From positions 620,001 to 684,000 of the forward strand of contig NZ_JAASQT010000002.1 of assembly GCF_011761985.1 (NCBI RefSeq): a stretch of 64,000 nucleotides of DNA, written 5' to 3'. The stretch is from Brevundimonas terrae (lineage in GTDB: Bacteria; Pseudomonadota; Alphaproteobacteria; Caulobacterales; Caulobacteraceae). Under the pieces are notes generated by a model. The model worked only from the letters and a program-made list of their open reading frames with translations, was not told the origin of the DNA and did no database searches. The position numbers and the translations under genes were made by a program. Of this stretch, positions 54,732 to 63,062 are shown one piece after another (position 1 is the first letter of the stretch; the number at the start of each line of letters is the position of its first letter).

Positions 54732-55249
54732 CCCAGATTCAACTCCCCTATAGCGAGCCTGTCCGGCTCCATCAGATCGGCGCAAGTCTAGAGCGCACCC
54801 TTGTGCCCGAGGCGGCCGATCTCGTGCGTATTGCCAAGGCGCTTAATCTGGCGTCGCTGGCTTCTCTGTCTGTCGATATGACGCTGGTTCCGACCGTTTC
54901 GGGATTTCGCATGGACGGGCGCGTAAAGGCCGAGGCCGAGCAGACCTGCGGTCTGTCGCTGGAGCCGATGCCGGTTAGCGTGGATCGTCCCTTCACCGTG
55001 TATTTCGTCCACGAAGCCGAACCGCAGAATAACGAAGACGGCGAAATCGACATCGAACTCGATGACAACTTCCCCGATGTTATCGAGGAAGGAAAAATCG
55101 ACCTTGGCCAACATGCGGTCGAACAATTGTCGCTGTCGCTTGATCCATTCCCGCGCAAGGAGGGTGCCGTGTTCGTGCAGCCGCCGGAGCCGGTGGATAT
55201 TTCACCGTTTGCGGCACTGAAAGCGTTGAAAGATACGAGCCAAGGTTGA
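54728..55249 (+). CDS. yceD: YceD/DUF177 family protein
   Basis: YceD-like proteins (DUF177) are conserved and often sit before rpmF-plsX-fabH; a link to 23S ribosomal RNA has been proposed. The 173-residue product has FRMDGRVKAEAEQTCGLSLE, PFTVYFVHEA, an acidic stretch DGEIDIELDDNFPDVIEEGK, and DLGQHAVEQLSLSLDPFPRK. rpmF, usually next, is missing; plsX follows after 81 bases. Confidence 0.93.
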   Translation: MTQIQLPYSEPVRLHQIGASLERTLVPEAADLVRIAKALNLASLASLSVDMTLVPTVSGFRMDGRVKAEAEQTCGLSLEPMPVSVDRPFTVYFVHEAEPQNNEDGEIDIELDDNFPDVIEEGKIDLGQHAVEQLSLSLDPFPRKEGAVFVQPPEPVDISPFAALKALKDTSQG

Positions 55250-55330
55250 CCTAGGGTTGCCTTGGTAGCATCCACACTGAATCTTACCCCCACTAAGTGC
55301 AGCAACAGCTGTGCTGGAGAACCGAAGCCT

Positions 55331-56398
55331 TTGGCATCCAAGACCCTGATTTCTCTAGACGCCATGGGTGGCGATCACGGCCCGTCGGTCGTCGTCCCCG
55401 GTATTAAGGCTTACCGTGCCCGTTTCGGCGGCGAACAGGTTCATTTCCATCTGCATGGTGATGAAGCCCTTATTCGCGCCGAAATGGACAAGCACGGCCT
55501 GACGGATGCTGACTGCACCATCTTCCACACCGACAAGGTTGTGGCGATGGACGAAAAGCCTGCCCAAGCCATGCGTCGTGGCAAGGGTTCCAGCATGTGG
55601 AACGCCATCGAAGCCGTGAAAACCGGCGCGGCTCAGGCCGTGGTTTCGGCGGGTAATACCGGCGCGTTGATGGCGATTTCCAAGCTGCAACTGCGTATGG
55701 CGGCAACGGGTCTGGAGCGTCCGGCGATTGTGGCTTCGTGGCCGACCCTGCGCGGCACCACGGCGGTTCTGGATGTCGGGGCCAATATTGGCTCGGATGC
55801 CAAACAACTGGTTGAGTTCGCCATTATGGGCGAGGCCTTCCAGTCGGCTGTCCACGGCATTGAAAAGCCGACAGTCGGCGTTCTGAACGTCGGTTCCGAG
55901 GAAATGAAGGGTCATGACGAGGTACGCGAGGCACATGCCATGCTGCGTTCCGGTCATCTGCCGATCAACTATTACGGTTTCGTCGAGGGCGACGATATCG
56001 CCAAGGGCACGGTCGATGTGATCGTCACCGACGGCTTTACCGGCAATATCGCGCTGAAGACCGCCGAGGGTACGGCCCGCTTTATCGGCACTCTGCTGAA
56101 AGATGCGCTGAAGTCGGGTCTGCAATCCAAGATCGGTGCGTTGATCGCCATGCCGGCGCTGAAAAAGATGTCGCGCAAGATTGACCCCAGCACCGTGAAT
56201 GGCGGCCCGCTTCTGGGCTTGAACGGTCTGGTTGTGAAAAGCCACGGCGGGGCAACCGCCGAAGGGTTTGGAAATGCTATTCGCGTCGCCGTTGATCTGG
56301 CGCGCAGTGATTATCTGTCCAAGGTCGGCACCAATCTGGCCCGCATGGCCGAAATGGCCGATATGGGCGCAAAGACGGACGGGGGAGTAGACGAGTGA
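55331..56398 (+). CDS. plsX: Phosphate acyltransferase PlsX
   Basis: PlsX makes acyl-phosphate from acyl-ACP for phospholipid synthesis. TTG at 55331, with GGAG 11 bases upstream, gives MASKTLISLDAMGGDHGPSV and 355 residues, like E. coli PlsX. Other motifs are MDEKPAQAMRRGKGSSMWNA, VSAGNTGALMAISKLQL and VDVIVTDGFTGNIALKTAEG. A longer frame from 55262 exists but has no family counterpart. It overlaps fabH by 4 bases (GTGA). Confidence 0.95.
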   Translation: MASKTLISLDAMGGDHGPSVVVPGIKAYRARFGGEQVHFHLHGDEALIRAEMDKHGLTDADCTIFHTDKVVAMDEKPAQAMRRGKGSSMWNAIEAVKTGAAQAVVSAGNTGALMAISKLQLRMAATGLERPAIVASWPTLRGTTAVLDVGANIGSDAKQLVEFAIMGEAFQSAVHGIEKPTVGVLNVGSEEMKGHDEVREAHAMLRSGHLPINYYGFVEGDDIAKGTVDVIVTDGFTGNIALKTAEGTARFIGTLLKDALKSGLQSKIGALIAMPALKKMSRKIDPSTVNGGPLLGLNGLVVKSHGGATAEGFGNAIRVAVDLARSDYLSKVGTNLARMAEMADMGAKTDGGVDE

Positions 56399-57372
56399 GC
56401 GTAGTTCGGACGGCTGTAACGGGTGTGGGTTCCTATCTGCCCCCGCACATTGTCACCAATGAAGAGCTAAGCAAGACCGTCGATACATCCGACGAATGGA
56501 TCATCGAGCGGACAGGTATTCGCCAGCGCCACAAGGCGGCTGACGACCAGCCGACCAGTGATCTGGCCGTAGAAGCCGCGCTTCGTGCACTGGCCGATGC
56601 CGGCAAGACGGCGGCGGATGTCGACCTGATTATCGTCGCTACCACGACGCCGGATAATACCTTCCCGGCGACGGCGGCTATTGTTCAAAAGAAACTTGGC
56701 GCACCTGTCGGCATCGCTTTCGATGTTCAGGCTGTCTGCTCGGGCTTTGTCTATGCCATGAGCGTGGCTGACGGTTTCGTTGCGCGTGGTCATTCCAAAT
56801 GTGCGCTGGTGATCGGTGCCGAGGAAATGACCCGTCTGATGGACTGGGAAGACCGCACGACCTGCGTTCTGTTCGGTGACGGGGCAGGGGCGTTTGTTCT
56901 GGAGCCGCGCGAAGGTCAGGGCACCAAGGACGATCAGGGCCTTCTTGGCTTTGCCTTGCGCTGTGACGGGTCCAAGACCGATCTGCTTTATGTCGATGGT
57001 GGCCCTTCGACGACGGGCACAGTCGGACATCTTCGTATGACCGGCAATCAGGTGTTCCGCCATGCTGTGGTGAACATTTCCGAAGCCATCGTGGCCGCAA
57101 CCGAAGCGGCGAGCATCGCCATTCCGGATGTGGACTGGTTTGTGCCGCATCAGGCGAATGCGCGAATCATCCGTGGTGTCGGTGAACGGCTGGGTCTGGA
57201 CGAGAACCGCGTAATCTCGACCGTCGATCTGCATGCCAATACTTCTGCGGCTTCGATCCCGCTGGCTATGGATACTGCGATCAAGGATGGCCGCATAAAA
57301 CGCGGTGATTTGGTTGTTATCGAGGCCATGGGCGGAGGTTTGACGTGGGGAGCATGCGCTTTCCGTCTATGA
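56395..57372 (+). CDS. fabH: Beta-ketoacyl-ACP synthase III
   Basis: FabH starts fatty-acid synthesis by condensing acetyl-CoA with malonyl-ACP. The 325-residue thiolase-fold protein has SDEWIIERTGIRQRHKA, the nucleophile C115 in DVQAVCSGFVYAM, H252 in DWFVPHQANARII, and N282 in DLHANTSAASIP, a complete Cys-His-Asn triad. It starts at GTG within the plsX stop. Promoter-like space of 73 bases separates it from ihfA. Confidence 0.97.
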   Translation: MSVVRTAVTGVGSYLPPHIVTNEELSKTVDTSDEWIIERTGIRQRHKAADDQPTSDLAVEAALRALADAGKTAADVDLIIVATTTPDNTFPATAAIVQKKLGAPVGIAFDVQAVCSGFVYAMSVADGFVARGHSKCALVIGAEEMTRLMDWEDRTTCVLFGDGAGAFVLEPREGQGTKDDQGLLGFALRCDGSKTDLLYVDGGPSTTGTVGHLRMTGNQVFRHAVVNISEAIVAATEAASIAIPDVDWFVPHQANARIIRGVGERLGLDENRVISTVDLHANTSAASIPLAMDTAIKDGRIKRGDLVVIEAMGGGLTWGACAFRL

Positions 57373-57445
57373 TTCCGCAAAGAGTGCTTTGATTTTTCGT
57401 AGTTTTGGCTTTGTATGACTCCTGATTGACAGCGGGGAGACGCAA

Positions 57446-57754
57446 GTGTCGGGACAGCACACCCTTACCCGGGCAGATCTGTGTGACGCGGTTCACGATG
57501 AAGTGGGCCTTTCACGTCAGGAATGCTCTAATCTTGTAGAGCGTACACTCGAGTTGGTGGTTGAATCTCTGGAGCGCGGCGAGACGGTCAAACTGTCCGG
57601 CTTTGGCGTGTTCCAGGTTCGAGAAAAGCGGGCCCGTATGGGCCGTAACCCGAAGACAGGTGAACCGGCGGCGATTAACCCGCGCCGTGTCATCAGTTTC
57701 CGCGCTTCCCAAATCATGAAATCGAGGGTCCACGACGCCGTAGTCGAGGATTGA
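57446..57754 (+). CDS. ihfA: Integration host factor subunit alpha
   Basis: IHF bends DNA and helps, among others, sigma-54 promoters. The 102-residue product starts at GTG with GGGGAGA upstream. It has [40 protein letters not shown], then [20 protein letters not shown] and [14 protein letters not shown] in a genome with sigma-54 flagellar promoters (flgI here) is functionally apt. It overlaps the MerR-type ORF region at its stop. Confidence 0.95.
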   Translation: MSGQHTLTRADLCDAVHDEVGLSRQECSNLVERTLELVVESLERGETVKLSGFGVFQVREKRARMGRNPKTGEPAAINPRRVISFRASQIMKSRVHDAVVED

Positions 57755-57756
57755 TT

Positions 57757-58140
57757 TTGACTAAAAGCCCACAAGCCTTTCGTTCCATTTCCGAAGCCGC
57801 CGACGAAGTCGGAGTTCCGCAACACGTTCTGCGGTTTTGGGAAGGGAAGCTGGACTTTATCCAGCCGGTAAAGCGTGCGGGCGGCCGGCGCTTCTATCGC
57901 CCCGAGGACATCCAGATTCTAAAGGATGTCCGTCGCCTTCTTCATGATGAAGGTATGACCATCAAGGGCGTAGAGCGCCTGTTTAAAGACAAGTCGGTTC
58001 GCTCGGGCAAAACGCCAGCGACCGTAAAGGCGCTGAATAAACCGGAAACGGTGTCTTCGGGCGTAAACCAGCCTCATCTTGTCCGTGTTCTGGAGCAGAT
58101 CGAGGCGGCGCAGGCGCGACTGAACGCTGTCTTGGCATAA
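57757..58140 (+). CDS. MerR-family transcriptional regulator
   Basis: The 127-residue protein begins at TTG 57757, with GAGGA 6 bases upstream; a TTG at 57751 overlapping the ihfA stop is possible. The MerR winged-helix domain covers about 8-75: FRSISEAADEVGVPQHVLRF, then WEGKLDFIQPVKRAGGRRFY and RPEDIQILKDVRRLLHDEGM. No Cys or effector motif is evident. The ihfA-merR order after plsX-fabH is common in alphaproteobacteria. A tRNA-Pro gene follows. Confidence 0.92.
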   Translation: MTKSPQAFRSISEAADEVGVPQHVLRFWEGKLDFIQPVKRAGGRRFYRPEDIQILKDVRRLLHDEGMTIKGVERLFKDKSVRSGKTPATVKALNKPETVSSGVNQPHLVRVLEQIEAAQARLNAVLA

Positions 58141-58215
58141 TAGTCGCAGCTTATTGTTCATAAGCCACTTTTTTGGTTTGCGATCGACGATTTGCCCGTC
58201 TATACGAAGCGTCTT

Positions 58216-58292
<77 letters not shown>

Positions 58293-58318
58293 TTTCCTCC
58301 AAGGAATTGGTTGAAATG

Positions 58319-58346
58319 AAAAGGGCACCCTCGGGTGCCCTTTTTT
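58319..58346 (+). terminator. Intrinsic terminator after tRNA-Pro
   Basis: AAGGGCACCC and GGGTGCCCTT arms with a 2-base centre are followed by TTTTTT. It lies 27 bases after the tRNA. The left A-run suggests use by the minus-strand DUF2842 gene as well. Confidence 0.92.
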
Positions 58347-58358
58347 CGTATCTGGATT

Positions 58359-58589
58359 CTATCGAGGATCAGCGGGATGATTCTGTGCGCCCTTGCCTGG
58401 CTTTTCAGCCCAGCGCAACATGGGGATCAGCGGAACGCCCCAGCCAATCCCTGCAATGGCGTAATAGATGGCCTCCACCCAGAAGATATCGGGCAAGAAG
58501 CCGGACAGGGTGACAGCGCCCCACACCCAGAAGGTCAGGAAGGCCATGACCATAATGGTGGCAATCAGTTTTCTGAGACGTGGCGGCAT
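58359..58589 (-). CDS. DUF2842-family small membrane protein
   Basis: The start MPPRLRKLIATIMVMAFLTF gives 76 residues with two membrane helices (about 8-28 and 37-56) and the closing PMLRWAEKPGK, resembling the alphaproteobacterial DUF2842. The longer in-frame reading to 58661 overlaps the upstream gene and lacks support. Function unknown. It overlaps the upstream minus-strand gene by 1 base, so the pair is coupled. These genes are divergent from ctaA. Confidence 0.78.
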   Translation of the reverse strand: MPPRLRKLIATIMVMAFLTFWVWGAVTLSGFLPDIFWVEAIYYAIAGIGWGVPLIPMLRWAEKPGKGAQNHPADPR

Positions 58590-58840
58590 CAGCGTTTCTT
58601 CCGGAAGATAAAATACAGCAGCAGACCGGCGACAGCGCCGCCAGCAGCCCATACGGGCCATATCCAGCTATCCAGCGTGACGAGCGCAAACACCCGCAAG
58701 ACAAGGAATACGCCGCAGATGGCCCCCGCATAGGCCACAATAAAGAAGGCCGGCATTTCACGGCGGCCAGCCAGAAGGTCGGCCAAAAGAGCCAATACGG
58801 ACACGACCACAACGGTCACGGCCAGTTCAATATAGGGCAT
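58589..58840 (-). CDS. Small multi-pass membrane protein of unknown function
   Basis: The 83-residue product MPYIELAVTVVVVSVLALLA has three predicted helices and ends FRKKR. A GAGGAGG lies 10 bases upstream of the ATG (a TTG 6 bases earlier is also possible). I do not recognise a family. It is translationally coupled to the DUF2842 gene. Confidence 0.7.
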   Translation of the reverse strand: MPYIELAVTVVVVSVLALLADLLAGRREMPAFFIVAYAGAICGVFLVLRVFALVTLDSWIWPVWAAGGAVAGLLLYFIFRKKR

Positions 58841-58978
58841 AGGCAAATTGCCTCCTCAAACAACCGTGACGCTTAATGCAAGAATGCGACTCGAAATCGT
58901 AGCGAGACAGGGGCATACCCCTCTGTTCTCCGTCTGACGATAGACGGTCACCATATCGGGGCAAAGAGCAGGCGTCGA

Positions 58979-60037
58979 ATGATGCGTATAGGCGAAGTCA
59001 CCCACAGCCGGTCTGTGGCAATCTGGTTGTTTGTGTGTGCGGTCCTGGTGTTTGCCATGGTCGTTGTTGGCGGTGCGACGCGTCTGACCGGATCGGGTCT
59101 GTCGATTACGGAGTGGAAGCCGATCATGGGGGCTATTCCCCCGATGACGCACGCGCATTGGCTTGAGGCGTTTGAAAAGTACAAGGCGATTCCGCAGTAC
59201 CAGTTGGTCAATGCGGGTATGACCCTTGGCGAGTTTCAGGGCATTTTCTGGTGGGAATGGATCCACCGCCTTCTGGGCCGTCTGATTGGTATAGCGTTTG
59301 CGGTACCGTTCCTGATTTTCGTGGTGTTCCGCATCATGCCGCGCCGTCTGGTGCTGCGCTGTGCGATTCTGCTGGGTCTGGGCGGTTTGCAGGGGCTTAT
59401 CGGCTGGTGGATGGTGACATCCGGCCTGAGCGAGCGTGTGGATGTGGCACCCGAGCGTCTGGCGACGCATTTGGGGCTGGCTTTCATCATTTTCGCGGGT
59501 CTGATCTGGGCTGGCCTCGAGGCATGGTCGGGCGAGCAGTTTAACCGCCCTTCGCGTGGCTGGAATATTGCGGCTAATTTGCTGTTGGCCGCAGTGTTCA
59601 TCCAGTGCCTGTTGGGCGGTCTCGTGGCCGGTTCCAAGGCTGGCATGGTCTTTACGGACTGGCCTATGATGAGCGGTGCCATATTCCCGCCGGTCGAATG
59701 GGGGCAGGGCGGTCTGGCCTTCCTGCACGATCAGGGGCTGGTGCAGTTCAATCACCGTCTGGGTGCCTATATCCTGCTGGCCTTCGGTACGGTCTATGCT
59801 GTTCAGGCATGGCGCTGGCGTTTGTCCGAAGGCTCGGGCGCGGCGGCCTATGCGCTGGCGCTGAGCCTGTGGCTACAAGCTGTTCTGGGTATTCTGACCC
59901 TGATGCATGCCGTGCCGATCACGCTTGGCGTGGTTCATCAGGCAGTGGCTGCGCTTGTACTGGGTCTGGCGACAGTGAACCTGTGGTTGGTGCGCCGAGC
60001 GCGTCCCCGGATATTTAATTCTGGGCCTCGTAGTTGA
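58979..60037 (+). CDS. ctaA: Haem A synthase (CtaA/Cox15 type)
   Basis: CtaA oxidises haem O to haem A for aa3-type cytochrome oxidase. The 352-residue protein has eight membrane helices and the typical blocks [55 protein letters not shown] and [16 protein letters not shown]. The His residues that bind haem lie in helices 2, 4, 6 and 8 (WIHR, THLG, NHRLG and VVHQ). This is the longer alphaproteobacterial/mitochondrial Cox15 form. Two adjacent ATGs (58979 and 58982) are possible starts. Confidence 0.95.
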   Translation: MMRIGEVTHSRSVAIWLFVCAVLVFAMVVVGGATRLTGSGLSITEWKPIMGAIPPMTHAHWLEAFEKYKAIPQYQLVNAGMTLGEFQGIFWWEWIHRLLGRLIGIAFAVPFLIFVVFRIMPRRLVLRCAILLGLGGLQGLIGWWMVTSGLSERVDVAPERLATHLGLAFIIFAGLIWAGLEAWSGEQFNRPSRGWNIAANLLLAAVFIQCLLGGLVAGSKAGMVFTDWPMMSGAIFPPVEWGQGGLAFLHDQGLVQFNHRLGAYILLAFGTVYAVQAWRWRLSEGSGAAAYALALSLWLQAVLGILTLMHAVPITLGVVHQAVAALVLGLATVNLWLVRRARPRIFNSGPRS

Positions 60038-60045
60038 ACCAAAAG

Positions 60046-60076
60046 AAAAGCGCCGGAGACATCCTCCGGCGCTTTT
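60046..60076 (+). terminator. Intrinsic terminator between convergent genes
   Basis: AAAGCGCCGGAG pairs with CTCCGGCGCTTT around a 5-base loop and TTTT follows. It closes ctaA and probably also the minus-strand gene ending at 60082. Confidence 0.92.
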
Positions 60077-60081
60077 TTGTA

Positions 60082-60453
60082 TCAGGCTTTGCGGGCCGCG
60101 ATCGCCGAAGCCACGGTACCTGCAAACCAGACCGAGGCGATGACGATCAGCAGACCGTAATCGTGCCCCATCCAGATAACGGGGATGAAGGCCGCCAGAG
60201 CGATGACCGCCGGAAACATGTTCGACCACATGGCCGAAACCTGTGATTCCAGATGGATCAGCGGGCGGACCTCTTGTCCGGCACGTTTCTTCATCCAGCT
60301 GTTCAGCGGGACGTAAAGAGCAGTCACGACAACCGCGATCAGCACATATTTCAGCAACTGGCCGGCCTCGCCAAAAATGGCGGCACTGCCGATCAGAACG
60401 CCCAGCGCACAGCCAGTCGTGACGGCGAGCAGGGCATTGGGTTCAAAACGCAT
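60082..60453 (-). CDS. Membrane protein of unknown function, coupled to phaC
   Basis: The 123-residue product MRFEPNALLAVTTGCALGVL has about four helices: near 6-27, 35-52, 81-98 and 101-118. The middle segment NSWMKKRAGQEVRPLIHLES is charged and probably cytoplasmic. Its start overlaps the phaC stop (ATGA), so it is co-translated with the polyester synthase. I do not recognise a family; a role in storage-granule biology would only be a guess from position. Confidence 0.7.
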   Translation of the reverse strand: MRFEPNALLAVTTGCALGVLIGSAAIFGEAGQLLKYVLIAVVVTALYVPLNSWMKKRAGQEVRPLIHLESQVSAMWSNMFPAVIALAAFIPVIWMGHDYGLLIVIASVWFAGTVASAIAARKA

Positions 60454-62426
60454 CAAGACTTGACCTTAACATAGGATCCGGGTGCGGGCTCCAGCGGAGC
60501 CAGCACGCCCTTGGCAGGATCGCGTGCGGGGATTTGTTTGCCGGACAGAGCCGACAGCCATTCCCCCCAGTGCGGCCACCAGCTACCCGGATGTGGTTCA
60601 GCGCCCGCTTGCCATTCTTCCAGCGTTTCGGGAAGCGATGGATTGGACCAGTGCTGATATTTTCCGGCATCGGGGTGGTTGATGACGCCCGCAATATGGC
60701 CCGATCCGGCCAGCGTATAGGTGACGGGACCGCCAAACAGGCGTGCCGAGCGATAGACCGAGCGCATGGGCGCAATATGGTCTTCGCGACTGGCCTGGAA
60801 ATAGACCGGTACAGTGATGCGACCCAGATCAATGGTTTCGCCGCCCATGGTGATCTCGCCCTTGGCCAGAGCATTCTGGCCGTACATGCGGCGCAGATAA
60901 TCCAGATGCAGAGTCTTGGGCATACGCGTCTGGTCGGCGTTCCATGCCAACAGGTCGAAGGCGGGCGGGTCTTTGCCCATCAGATAGTTTGAGACGAAGA
61001 ACGACCAGATCAGATCATTGCTACGCAGGGCATTAAAGGTATCGGCCATGGCGGTGCTGGGCAGTACGCCGCCCGCCTCGTCCATCTGGCGCTCGATTTC
61101 GGCCAGCCAGTGCTCGTCGGTGAACAGGGCCAGATCACCGGCTTCGGCAAAATCGTGCTGGGCGGCAAAGAAGGTGGCGCTGTTGATGCGGGTGTCGTTC
61201 TTGGCAGCAGCATGGGCGAGGGCGGAGCCGAGCAGGGTGCCGCCGATGCAATAGCCAACCGTGTTCACGGTTTTCTGGCCGGTTTGCTCCAGTACTTTTT
61301 CAACGGCGCGGTAAATGCCTTTTTCGAGGTAGTCGTCGAAATTGTAGTGCGACTTGTCCTTGTCCGGATTGACCCACGAGCAAACAAAGACGGTAAAGCC
61401 TTGCGCCGTCAGCCAGCGCACCATCGAGTTTTCGGGGCGCAGGTCGAGGATGTAGAACTTGTTGATCCACGGCGGGAAGATCAGCAGCGGGATCGCATAC
61501 TGTTTTGGCGTCGCTGCATCATATTGCAAAAGCTCGAACAAATCGTCGCGCCAGACCACTTGCCCCGGTGACGTGGCGACATTTTCTCCGACTTTGAAAC
61601 TGTCCGTATCGGTCTGGCGAATTGCAAGGCGACCGCGCCCACGTTCCAGATCAGTCGCGAAGTTCTGCATACCCCTGACCAGAGTCTCGCCATTGCTCTC
61701 GGCCAGAGCCTTCAGAGCAACCGGATTGGAAGCGAGGAAGTTAGAGGGCGACAAGGCATCGGTCAGCAGACGGGTAAAGAACTCGGCCTGACGTTTGACC
61801 TTGGGATCGATGCCATCGGCACTGGCGACCAGTGCGTGCATCCATTCCGTTGTTGTCAGATACGACTGACGCATCATGTCAAAGACAGGATTTTCCGACC
61901 ATGCAGGGTCGCGGAACCGTTTGTCTGTGGCAGGAGCGGCTTCGGTTTCTTCACCCAATGCGCGACGCGTGGCCGTGGTCCACAGACCCAGATAGCGGTT
62001 GAACAGGTCGGCCTGCGCTTGAAACAGCTTTTCGGGCTTGGCCGCCAGACTGCTCATCACCGCGCCCATGGCGGGGGTGACATTGAACGGATCAGAGGAC
62101 AGTGCCGCAGGACGATCGGCCTGTGTCAGGGCCGCTTCGGCAAGGGCGGACTGGGCCAGCATCGCAGCCTTGGCCAGATTCAGCGACAACTGCTCGATCT
62201 GGTGAATATGCTCTGCACCGAAAGCGGCACCGCCTTCGGTGCCAGACGACGGCTTTTCGGTTTGGGGCGGAGCCTTGGGGGTGGCCTTGGCCTTGGAGGC
62301 TTTTTTCACCGTCTCGGCCGTTTTTACATCAGGTTTTGAAGCGGCGTCCAAGGAGGCCGGACGGGCGCGCTTCGCTGCTGCGGGGGCGCGTTTTGCGGTG
62401 GATGTCGGGGCCTTGGATTTGGTCAC
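60453..62426 (-). CDS. phaC: Poly(3-hydroxyalkanoate) synthase, class I
   Basis: PhaC polymerises hydroxyacyl-CoA into storage polyester at granule surfaces. The 657-residue protein has a long Lys/Ala-rich N-terminal extension (about 1-65), then the class I N-terminal region and an alpha/beta-hydrolase core. The lipase-like box is GYCIGGT with nucleophile C393; D549 (SREDHIAP) and H577 (GSGHIAGVINHP) complete the triad. LLIFPPWINKFYILDLRPEN, WVNPDKDKSHYNFDDYLEKG and SWWPHWGEWL are family signatures. phaP, phaR and phaZ are not adjacent. Confidence 0.95.
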   Translation of the reverse strand: MTKSKAPTSTAKRAPAAAKRARPASLDAASKPDVKTAETVKKASKAKATPKAPPQTEKPSSGTEGGAAFGAEHIHQIEQLSLNLAKAAMLAQSALAEAALTQADRPAALSSDPFNVTPAMGAVMSSLAAKPEKLFQAQADLFNRYLGLWTTATRRALGEETEAAPATDKRFRDPAWSENPVFDMMRQSYLTTTEWMHALVASADGIDPKVKRQAEFFTRLLTDALSPSNFLASNPVALKALAESNGETLVRGMQNFATDLERGRGRLAIRQTDTDSFKVGENVATSPGQVVWRDDLFELLQYDAATPKQYAIPLLIFPPWINKFYILDLRPENSMVRWLTAQGFTVFVCSWVNPDKDKSHYNFDDYLEKGIYRAVEKVLEQTGQKTVNTVGYCIGGTLLGSALAHAAAKNDTRINSATFFAAQHDFAEAGDLALFTDEHWLAEIERQMDEAGGVLPSTAMADTFNALRSNDLIWSFFVSNYLMGKDPPAFDLLAWNADQTRMPKTLHLDYLRRMYGQNALAKGEITMGGETIDLGRITVPVYFQASREDHIAPMRSVYRSARLFGGPVTYTLAGSGHIAGVINHPDAGKYQHWSNPSLPETLEEWQAGAEPHPGSWWPHWGEWLSALSGKQIPARDPAKGVLAPLEPAPGSYVKVKS

Positions 62427-62486
62427 CGTTCAGTTCTCCAGAGCAAGGAATGGGCGTATGCCTATCGCCGCACCCTATGTTGGCAT

Positions 62487-62945
62487 ATGAATGCTCGGGA
62501 CATGAACGTGAATCTTGTGAAAATCGTATTGCAGCCGTTTGCTGCTCTGGCCCTGTGTGCAGGGCTGTCGGCGTGTGCCTTTGATCCTCCGGCTGATCCG
62601 GCCTCGCCATTGGCTAGCAGAATAGATTCGCTTGTGGCCGAGAAACGCGATTATCCGCGCTGGCAGGACTTTCCGGCGGCACCTGTGAATGTGCCTGATG
62701 CCGCAACGGTTCGCACGGCTGTGACAGGGCTTGAGGCTTCTCAAGGTGTACTTAACACCGAAGTCGCGGCGATTGACTGGGAACTGGGCGATGCCGAGCA
62801 GTTTGTGACGACGATCCGTCAGCGTCTGGCAGCGGACAATGTCGAAATCCCGACCGCCGATACGCCGGCACAGATAGAGGCTTTGGCGGCGTCCTTGCGC
62901 GCCCGCGCCAAGGCTCCGCCGCCTGTAGATCGCCCCCTGCGCTAA
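62487..62945 (+). CDS. Lipoprotein of unknown function
   Basis: The 152-residue product carries a lipoprotein signal with LSAC (FAALALCAGLSACAFDPP). The mature part is helical and includes SLVAEKRDYPRWQDFPAAPV, a pattern seen in short alphaproteobacterial lipoproteins, and a region AAIDWELGDAEQFVTTIRQR. Function unknown. ATG 62487 or 62502 may be the start; neither has a clear ribosome-binding site. It is divergent from phaC and lies upstream of recJ. Confidence 0.72.
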   Translation: MNARDMNVNLVKIVLQPFAALALCAGLSACAFDPPADPASPLASRIDSLVAEKRDYPRWQDFPAAPVNVPDAATVRTAVTGLEASQGVLNTEVAAIDWELGDAEQFVTTIRQRLAADNVEIPTADTPAQIEALAASLRARAKAPPPVDRPLR

Positions 62946-63062
62946 AGGCCTTATACGTCCGTGCCTGACGTGATCGTAAGATAGGCGTCGAGAATCGGTT
63001 TCTGCGCCATGCAGCGCGGAGCTGACAGCACGAGGATACCGATATTCGAGGATACTGGCCGC